Virus record (IMG/VR): IMGVR_UViG_3300048121_001678
Coordinates: 186,001 to 250,000 of that record
Source: a virus
DNA length: 64,000 nt
Strand: one strand, 5' to 3'
The notes under the pieces are model-generated. The model was given only the letters and a program-made list of their open reading frames with translations, made no database searches and was not told the DNA's origin. Positions 59,544 through 64,000 of this stretch are shown piece by piece (the first letter of the stretch is position 1; the number at the start of each line of letters is the position of its first letter). A program made the translations under genes and the position numbers.

Positions 59544-60178
59544 AAATACTATCAACGTCATTAGATAACGTATATTTAATTGAAGAATCCGTACATAAAG
59601 ATAATCGAGGATATTTTATGGAGACTTGGAATGAAATGGGATACTCATCAAAGAATCTTATTAATGATTTATCCGTCGAATGGGCAGTAAAAGATGATGG
59701 GACAATGAATTCAACCTATTTTGTACAGGACAACCTATCCGTATCACATAAGGGTGTTTTTAGAGGACTTCATTACCAAACTGACATAAACGGACAAGCA
59801 AAACTAGTGAGGGTCCTGAAGGGGTCTGTAGTGGACTTTGTGGTGGATTTACGTGAGATGTCAGACACCTATGGTAAGTTCGAGTATTTCGAATTAAATG
59901 ATACGAATAATCTATCATTATTTGTACCACCGTACTATGCACATGGTTTCTTATCACTGAAAGACGATACTATATTCACATATAAATGTGGTAATTACTA
60001 TAATAAAAATTCAGAAGGTAGTATTGTTTATTCTGACCCAATCATTAGACACGTAAATGACTATAGTCAAACAATAAAAGACGTAATTGATTTCTATCAC
60101 CCTTGTGAAAGTGAAGATGATTTATTACTTTCGTATAAAGATAAACACGCACCTAAATTCTTAAAACGTAAATATTAA
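59540..60178 (+). CDS. rfbC: dTDP-4-dehydrorhamnose 3,5-epimerase-like (RmlC-type cupin)
   Basis: A 212-residue protein. The RmlC motifs are in order: EESVHKDNRGYFMETWNEMG, VQDNLSVSHKGVFRGLHYQT, AKLVRVLKGSVVDFVVDLRE, and LFVPPYYAHGFLSLKDDTIF with the active-site His. It would epimerise a dTDP-4-keto sugar. No RmlA, B or D gene is in the window, so host intermediates or genes elsewhere are required. It is cotranscribed with the small acidic gene before it. Confidence 0.85.
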   Translation: MKILSTSLDNVYLIEESVHKDNRGYFMETWNEMGYSSKNLINDLSVEWAVKDDGTMNSTYFVQDNLSVSHKGVFRGLHYQTDINGQAKLVRVLKGSVVDFVVDLREMSDTYGKFEYFELNDTNNLSLFVPPYYAHGFLSLKDDTIFTYKCGNYYNKNSEGSIVYSDPIIRHVNDYSQTIKDVIDFYHPCESEDDLLLSYKDKHAPKFLKRKY

Positions 60179-60179
60179 T

Positions 60180-60371
60180 ATGGAAATTATTAAAAACATG
60201 GAAGCCCTGAATAAGGCAAGGAACATTGTACATTCTTGTGACACGTACAAACAACTAGATGTTGCTCAAAGATTCTGTGAGTTATATTATGAAGTCTTTA
60301 ATGACCGAGTAAATTACGAACGACTACTTCGCGACATTACAATTCGTAGAACTGAATTGACTATGGAATAA
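60180..60371 (+). CDS. Unknown small protein
   Basis: A 63-residue helical protein (NMEALNKARNIVHSCDTYKQ; RLLRDITIRRTELTME) following the epimerase after one base and before a strong terminator. No family recognised. Confidence 0.6.
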   Translation: MEIIKNMEALNKARNIVHSCDTYKQLDVAQRFCELYYEVFNDRVNYERLLRDITIRRTELTME

Positions 60372-60374
60372 TAA

Positions 60375-60406
60375 AAAACCCCTCGATTGAGGGGTTTTCT
60401 TTTTTT
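60375..60406. terminator. Bidirectional terminator
   Basis: Stem AAAACCCCTC / GAGGGGTTTT, loop GATT, with T-runs on both strands, between convergent genes. Confidence 0.9.
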
Positions 60407-60942
60407 TAGTTAAATTTATTAAACCGATTAAAGTTCTCTAAGATTGTATCTCTTTCGGTTTTGAATGCTTCGTGGAGGTCCTCATCGATTTCCTCATACA
60501 TTCCACATTGTTCTGAACATTCACCTTCTCTCATTTCTGAACCACATTGTTCACACATTTCTTTTTCGTCTAACTTGTGGTCGTGACCTTCACACTCACA
60601 ATCTTCAACAGGACTATCACATGAAGGACAAGTTTCACCTTCACCCATAACCATCTCACCATCCTCAGGACCGTCAGATACAAAGTCATAAGCCGGTTCA
60701 ACATTAGAAACGTCCATATCAGGAGCATCAATAACTGCTTGTTCCTGTAGGTTGTTATCGTACACCTTAACTTCACCAGTATTAGTAATCTGAAGACCGT
60801 TTTTATCCTGTGCCAAATCCTCAACCGTCAACGGTGTTTGATTTGATGGAACATTCCCAGTGGCGTAACCATCATAGAAACTTCTATGTGTATTGAGGAT
60901 AGATGCTCTTTCCTCGTCTGATATCATTGAATAACCTCTCAT
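60406..60942 (-). CDS. Late acidic protein with Cys-rich zinc-ribbon-like motifs
   Basis: A 178-residue protein. Residues 105-150 have CPSCDSPVEDCECEGHDH and MCEQCGSEMREGECSEQCGM, a series of CxxC pairs likely to bind zinc. The N-terminus (MRGYSMISDEERASILNTHR) is helical and the end is basic-aromatic (LENFNRFNKFN). Resembles small virion-associated proteins of related phages. Late motif 14 bases upstream. Confidence 0.65.
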   Translation of the reverse strand: MRGYSMISDEERASILNTHRSFYDGYATGNVPSNQTPLTVEDLAQDKNGLQITNTGEVKVYDNNLQEQAVIDAPDMDVSNVEPAYDFVSDGPEDGEMVMGEGETCPSCDSPVEDCECEGHDHKLDEKEMCEQCGSEMREGECSEQCGMYEEIDEDLHEAFKTERDTILENFNRFNKFN

Positions 60943-60956
60943 AATTGTATTTTTAT

Positions 60957-60964
60957 TATAAATA
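60957..60964 (-). promoter_or_regulatory. Late-type promoter motif (TATTTATA)
   Basis: ACTATTTATAATAAAAAT on the minus strand, 14 bases before the ATG at 60942; back to back with the promoter at 60969-61000. Confidence 0.65.
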
Positions 60965-60968
60965 GTAT

Positions 60969-61000
60969 TTGAAAGTGAAATATCTTTTTATTATCTTTAC
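60969..61000 (+). promoter_or_regulatory. Bacteroidetes-type promoter (variant -7)
   Basis: TTTG (60969-60972), 20-base spacer, TATCTTTA (60993-61000), one mismatch from the -7 consensus; the ATG at 61014 follows. Confidence 0.6.
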
Positions 61001-61013
61001 AAAAAAGATTTAT

Positions 61014-61286
61014 ATGGAAATAGTAGATATTGATTTGGATAACATACATGAAATGGCTGAAGGGGCGATAATCTTAGATGGTTTAGATAATGCGATAATA
61101 GGGATAACTGAAGAGTTCGGTATGGAACCCAGAATCCTTTACTCGGTTAATAAGATTTTAGATATATTATCTAACGATGGTATGACTAATCGTGAAGAAG
61201 CGTTAGAGTATTATTATTACAATATAGTTGGGGGTTATTTTGGGGAGAGAAACCCAATCTTTTTGTCTGACCATTTGGTATATTAA
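61014..61286 (+). CDS. Unknown small protein
   Basis: A 90-residue acidic protein (MEIVDIDLDNIHEMAEGAII; EEFGMEPRILYSVNKILDIL) ending with an aromatic-rich stretch (YYYYNIVGGYFGERNP). The longer frame from 60969 begins inside the promoter, so ATG 61014 is chosen. The next gene's promoter overlaps its 3' end. No family recognised. Confidence 0.6.
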   Translation: MEIVDIDLDNIHEMAEGAIILDGLDNAIIGITEEFGMEPRILYSVNKILDILSNDGMTNREEALEYYYYNIVGGYFGERNPIFLSDHLVY

Positions 61287-61305
61287 AACATAACCGTTAT
61301 ATTTG
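61274..61305 (+). promoter_or_regulatory. Bacteroidetes-type promoter
   Basis: TTTG (61274-61277), 20-base spacer, TATATTTG (61298-61305), before the ATG at 61329. Confidence 0.75.
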
Positions 61306-61328
61306 TTTAACATTAAAAAATAAAATAT

Positions 61329-61715
61329 ATGCCATACATAAATCCATATGAGTTACCAACACAATACAAAGAACACAAAGAACTCGGACGATTGATTCGT
61401 AAACAAAGATTCAATGTGACTGAGTATGATAATGCTACTAATTTGGATTTTCGTATAACATATATCAAAATGTCTGATTACTACAGAGACATAGAAGTGA
61501 ATGTAAAGGTTTCAGGAACTCTATATCAATGGGGATACTGGGGACGACAGACAAATTCAGGAGGTAGACGCATTACTGGAATGGTAAATCCACGTAGTCG
61601 TAATAGCGACATCCGTTCTGCAATCCAAAAAGAAATTCGTGACTTTTTTAAGTTATTTGGGGTTGAGAAATATCGTGTTAATATAAAGAAAGTTACAGTA
61701 GCAGAGTCTATTTAA
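61329..61715 (+). CDS. Unknown basic protein
   Basis: A 128-residue protein with net positive charge (KELGRLIRKQRFNVTEYDNA; WGRQTNSGGRRITGMVNPRS) and a C-terminal basic helix (SAIQKEIRDFFKLFGVEKYR). Nucleic acid binding is possible from charge only. It has its own host-type promoter and ends one base before the convergent gene. Confidence 0.6.
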   Translation: MPYINPYELPTQYKEHKELGRLIRKQRFNVTEYDNATNLDFRITYIKMSDYYRDIEVNVKVSGTLYQWGYWGRQTNSGGRRITGMVNPRSRNSDIRSAIQKEIRDFFKLFGVEKYRVNIKKVTVAESI

Positions 61716-61716
61716 T

Positions 61717-62307
61717 CTACTTCATCATAATGAAGGCTCGAAGAGCTTGTTTGGCTAATAACTTAACCTCACGGTTCATGTTTTCCAAACTTGGCTCTTT
61801 ACCCTTTCGTTCTAAGGATTCGATAGATAGACGAATCATTGCATGTTTGGCGTCATCCGCAGCATCATATAACTCCACATACTTATCCTCATCATAATTT
61901 TCATATTGATTAAACTGAATATAACGTCTAAGATAATCTGAACCTGAATAAATAAAGTGGGTAGATTCCAACATATTCATTACACCTGACATTCTTAATT
62001 TCTCGAAGAAGTCATACAAGATTTTGTTCTCACGACCCAATACATCTGAAACCGCTTGCCATTCAGTCCAATGGTGATTACCACCTTCATTTAGTCTTTC
62101 ACCCTCATCTAACAACCATAAATCCTCAGCAGATACAATTGAAAGGTTGCGACCATTTTCCCAATCAACAGATATTAATAGGTCATCTTTTTCAAATGGG
62201 TCTTCCTGAACTCTGGTGACAACACCTTTAGTACCTGGTGTCATACCTTGTTCGTCTTTCATATAGACCAACACTATTTTATCACCTTCTTTAACTTTAG
62301 GATTCAT
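61717..62307 (-). CDS. DUF4314-like (SH3-type) protein with helical tail
   Basis: A 196-residue protein. Residues 5-65 have a KOW/SH3-like beta barrel (KEGDKIVLVYMKDEQGMTPG; TKGVVTRVQEDPFEKDDLLI) ending in SVDWENGRNLSIV, the pattern of DUF4314. The rest is helical. Unknown role; late motif 18 bases upstream. Confidence 0.65.
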   Translation of the reverse strand: MNPKVKEGDKIVLVYMKDEQGMTPGTKGVVTRVQEDPFEKDDLLISVDWENGRNLSIVSAEDLWLLDEGERLNEGGNHHWTEWQAVSDVLGRENKILYDFFEKLRMSGVMNMLESTHFIYSGSDYLRRYIQFNQYENYDEDKYVELYDAADDAKHAMIRLSIESLERKGKEPSLENMNREVKLLAKQALRAFIMMK

Positions 62308-62325
62308 AATAATTTATTGTTTTAG

Positions 62326-62333
62326 TATAAATA
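62326..62333. promoter_or_regulatory. Late-type promoter motif, readable in both directions
   Basis: AGTATTTATACTAAAA on the minus strand, 18 bases before ATG 62307. On the plus strand the same bases read TATAAATACTATT, which equals the T4 late consensus, 34 bases before the ATG at 62368. It may serve both genes. Confidence 0.55.
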
Positions 62334-62367
62334 CTATTAATTATATATTTATTCTAAAAGAGTTTAC

Positions 62368-63042
62368 ATGCAATACATAATAACAGAAGAACAACATCAA
62401 TTAATCCTTACAGAAGGTTTTAAAGATGCTGTAGAAAATCGTTTAAAAAATGCGTACAACTTTACTAAAGATATCATAGCTAAAACTAAAGAACAATTTG
62501 GTAATAGTTTTAGATTTGCACTTACATATGGTGCCGGTATCGGAGCATTGGCACCCGCAATTGATGAATACTTAAGAGGTTCATTTAGTGGATTAGACGA
62601 CTCCCAAATTGCAAGTCTTATAATGTCAGCAATCTCTATAGTGTTTTTCAATACTAAGGATTATTTGGACATATATAAAAAAATGAAAAAAGATGGTCTT
62701 ATAGATGAATTAGGGTCAGCAGTATCATTCACTGAAAAATTAAAGTCTCGCGTATCAAAAATTTTAGACGTTTTAGGTATCGCCACTTATCAAGCATTGG
62801 ATGTCGTTTCATTTTCGTTCTTATTACCTATTTTACCAGCAATTATTAAAATGTTAAGTGACACAGATTTAGATATGGTGGCACTTAAAGGTTTACTTAA
62901 TTCTTCGTTTATTACTGTAAGTGCAATAACCCTTCAAAAGATTATCGGGAAATTAAGCGAAAAAATTTCACCCAAAAACTCTTCTGATGATGTAAGTGAA
63001 CCTGAGGGTGAATTCCAATCTCCTGAGTCAGATATTGTTTAA
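62368..63042 (+). CDS. Late-type membrane protein with capsid-targeting-like N-terminus
   Basis: A 224-residue protein starting MQYIITEEQHQLILTE-GFK, with I-I-T-E-E-Q like other members and L-T-E-G as cleavage site. It has several hydrophobic stretches (RFALTYGAGIGALAPAIDEY; SLIMSAISIVFFNT; VSFSFLLPILPAIIKML), so it probably has three to four membrane helices. A small, injected membrane protein is possible. It is on the plus strand, unlike most of the group. Confidence 0.6.
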   Translation: MQYIITEEQHQLILTEGFKDAVENRLKNAYNFTKDIIAKTKEQFGNSFRFALTYGAGIGALAPAIDEYLRGSFSGLDDSQIASLIMSAISIVFFNTKDYLDIYKKMKKDGLIDELGSAVSFTEKLKSRVSKILDVLGIATYQALDVVSFSFLLPILPAIIKMLSDTDLDMVALKGLLNSSFITVSAITLQKIIGKLSEKISPKNSSDDVSEPEGEFQSPESDIV

Positions 63043-63238
63043 GAGATTCTTGAGCTTCCTCTAAAGTGTTGTTTTGTTGGTATTTATGTGGGATTTTACC
63101 TGTCTTATATTTCTTTCTTAAAACGTAAGATATATCCCTTTTCTTAATTAGGAAAAGTCTATTACCTTTACTATCCGATGATTCTTCAATTCTAAATTGT
63201 TTAAGGATAAATTCTGGAAATTCATTAAATGATACCAT
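62942..63238 (-). CDS. Unknown small protein, overlapping convergent gene
   Basis: A 98-residue protein. The first 70 residues look like a compact domain (FNEFPEFILKQFRIEESSDS; RKKYKTGKIPHKYQQNNTLE). The last 30 are read through the 3' end of the plus-strand gene (overlap 62942-63042), and their sequence (GIHPQVHLHHQKSF) has a shadow-like composition, so the true end of the functional domain may be earlier. Start taken at ATG 63238. Confidence 0.5.
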   Translation of the reverse strand: MVSFNEFPEFILKQFRIEESSDSKGNRLFLIKKRDISYVLRKKYKTGKIPHKYQQNNTLEEAQESLKQYLTQEIGIHPQVHLHHQKSFWVKFFRLISR

Positions 63239-63239
63239 A

Positions 63240-63563
63240 TTAAATAAATTCGAAATCTTTTCTTACTTCATAGTAATGTACACCCATTGAGTAATAAAGT
63301 AGTTTTACCTTACCTTTGTCTCTCTCCTTACCAACTTGTACCCTTTTATCGTGTTCATCTAACTTGAGTCCAATAATTTTATACCCATGACTAGCCAAAC
63401 TTGATGGGTGTGAGTGTACAACTATCACATCAGGTTTTGTATGGTCAACTATACTTTTAATAATTTGAGTTTTCGTACCACCATATTTTAACCCATATGA
63501 TTTTGCCAGTATTTTTAACTCCTGTAGTGACTTACCCTTTAAATCTTCCTTATTTACTTCCAT
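63240..63563 (-). CDS. SAP-like domain protein
   Basis: A 107-residue protein from ATG 63563. Residues 6-38 (LKGKSLQELKILAKSYGLKY; GGTKTQIIKSIV) fit the helix-turn-helix of SAP DNA-binding motifs. The second half is VIVVHSHPSSLASHGYKIIG and a basic beta segment. The longer frame to 63593 overlaps the next gene more; the shorter start is preferred. A DNA-binding role is inferred. Confidence 0.6.
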   Translation of the reverse strand: MEVNKEDLKGKSLQELKILAKSYGLKYGGTKTQIIKSIVDHTKPDVIVVHSHPSSLASHGYKIIGLKLDEHDKRVQVGKERDKGKVKLLYYSMGVHYYEVRKDFEFI

Positions 63564-63895
63564 AATAACTGAATTAATACGACACAAAGACATAATGATA
63601 GTGAAACAGCATTCTTCATAGTTAACGTCTCACCTAAAATAACATAACTTAAAAATAACATCACTAATATCCCTAAACTAAATTGTAGTAGTCTCGCACT
63701 CCAAGCAGTTCCCATTGATGAATATGCAAATCGTGCCCCATAAATAAATAAGTAAGATAAGGGTACACCTAAAAATACCGCATTAAACCAAACATTCTCT
63801 TTAAACCATGGATATTTAACCTGAGCAAATTGCTGAAACCACGCACCGACCTGTGCGATTAAAAGTAATGATATTGCAAGTAATGTCTCTTTCAT
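63554..63895 (-). CDS. Small four-helix membrane protein, EamA/EmrE-like size
   Basis: A 113-residue protein with four hydrophobic segments: ETLLAISLLLIAQVGAWF; AVFLGVPLSYLFIYGARF; LLQFSLGILVMLFLSYVIL; and NAVSLSLCLCVVLIQLLWK. The layout recalls small drug-metabolite exporters. The host-type promoter would start RNA almost at the ATG, so the message may be nearly leaderless. It could be a holin-like or transporter gene; no proof for either. Confidence 0.65.
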   Translation of the reverse strand: MKETLLAISLLLIAQVGAWFQQFAQVKYPWFKENVWFNAVFLGVPLSYLFIYGARFAYSSMGTAWSARLLQFSLGILVMLFLSYVILGETLTMKNAVSLSLCLCVVLIQLLWK

Positions 63896-63900
63896 TACTA

Positions 63901-63931
63901 CAAATATATAAAAATAAAAAGAAACATCAAA
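63901..63931 (-). promoter_or_regulatory. Bacteroidetes-type promoter on the minus strand
   Basis: On the minus strand TTTG (63928-63931), 19-base spacer, TATATTTG (63901-63908), just before the ATG at 63895. Confidence 0.65.
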
Positions 63932-63949
63932 ACTTTAGTCTGATGTTTC
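63921..63949 (-). terminator. Terminator overlapping the promoter region
   Basis: Stem GAAACATCA / TGATGTTTC, followed on the minus strand by TTTTTATTTTT. It includes the stop codon of the partial gene. Confidence 0.7.
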
Positions 63950-64000
63950 CCCATACATTAACTCTTGTAAGTCTTCTAAATACTCATTATCGTAGTCCCA
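63935..64000 (-). CDS. C-terminal end of an unknown protein (partial)
   Basis: The last 21 codons before TAA (63935-63937) on the minus strand: acidic, WDYDNEYLEDLQELMYGETS. The start lies beyond the window. No function can be assigned. Confidence 0.55.
   Translation of the reverse strand, partial: WDYDNEYLEDLQELMYGETSD

Noticed and set aside
1-64000. tRNA genes, insertion sequences, integrase or attachment sites
   Set aside because: None was recognised on either strand apart from the tRNA-like part of the tmRNA; the absence of an integrase suggests a lytic phage, but only this window was seen.

Overview
The window is part of the genome of a large T4-like myovirus that infects a member of the Bacteroidetes. 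The virus type rests on a head-morphogenesis block in T4 order on the minus strand: large terminase (32046-33821), portal (30122-31996), prohead core, prohead protease (27433-28152), scaffold (25691-27067) and gp23-type major capsid protein (23931-25661). The host type rests on several independent signs. Plus-strand accessory genes have promoters of the form TTTG-N19/20-TATATTTG (the Bacteroidetes -33/-7 elements). Shine-Dalgarno sequences are almost absent. Exported proteins have Bacteroidetes-like signal peptides and lipoboxes. Several small domains (DUF4494-, DUF6952-, DUF6011-like) are, from memory, mostly seen in Bacteroidetes and their phages. The DNA is AT-rich and tightly packed, with many 1-4 base stop/start overlaps.

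Layout. 1-14.2 kb (+): a few unknown genes, nucleotide and nucleic acid enzymes (DEDD exonuclease, dUTPase, PhoH ATPase, HAD phosphatases), and a large surface-sugar island (at least five glycosyltransferases, one a GT2-GT4-pyruvyltransferase fusion, plus a methyltransferase, aminotransferase, NeuD-like acyltransferase and UDP-sugar dehydrogenase). 14.2-20.8 kb (+): a gp55-like late sigma factor followed by tail/baseplate genes, including a gp5-like OB-fold hub protein. 20.8-38 kb (mostly -): head genes, with a ribosomal protein bS21 gene on the opposite strand inside them. 38-64 kb: a mosaic in which minus-strand genes, many of them probable virion or internal-head proteins, alternate with plus-strand genes carrying host-type promoters: a ClpC-like AAA+ unfoldase, an M20 peptidase, two lipoproteins, a secreted CAP-domain protein, a complete tmRNA gene, an HNH nuclease and small unknown proteins.

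How the parts may work together. Three features point to a takeover of host translation and protein quality control: a phage tmRNA (48463-48852) with an unusual long predicted tag, a phage bS21 (29157-29348), and a ClpC-like unfoldase (40131-42146) beside a divergent double-UVR protein that looks like a Clp adaptor. A second theme is a large set of minus-strand proteins (and a few plus-strand ones) that begin with a short helix ending in (I/L)-x-E, the cleavage rule of T4-type prohead proteases. They resemble T4 internal head proteins and may be packaged, trimmed and injected. Two promoter classes are readable in the DNA: the host-type promoter, and a T4-late-like motif (TATTTATA read on the coding strand, often preceded by C/G and followed by nTAA) usually 12-19 bases before late start codons. 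They often sit back to back in the same intergenic gap.

All function calls come from reading motifs by eye. No database search, fold prediction or RNA folding program was run.
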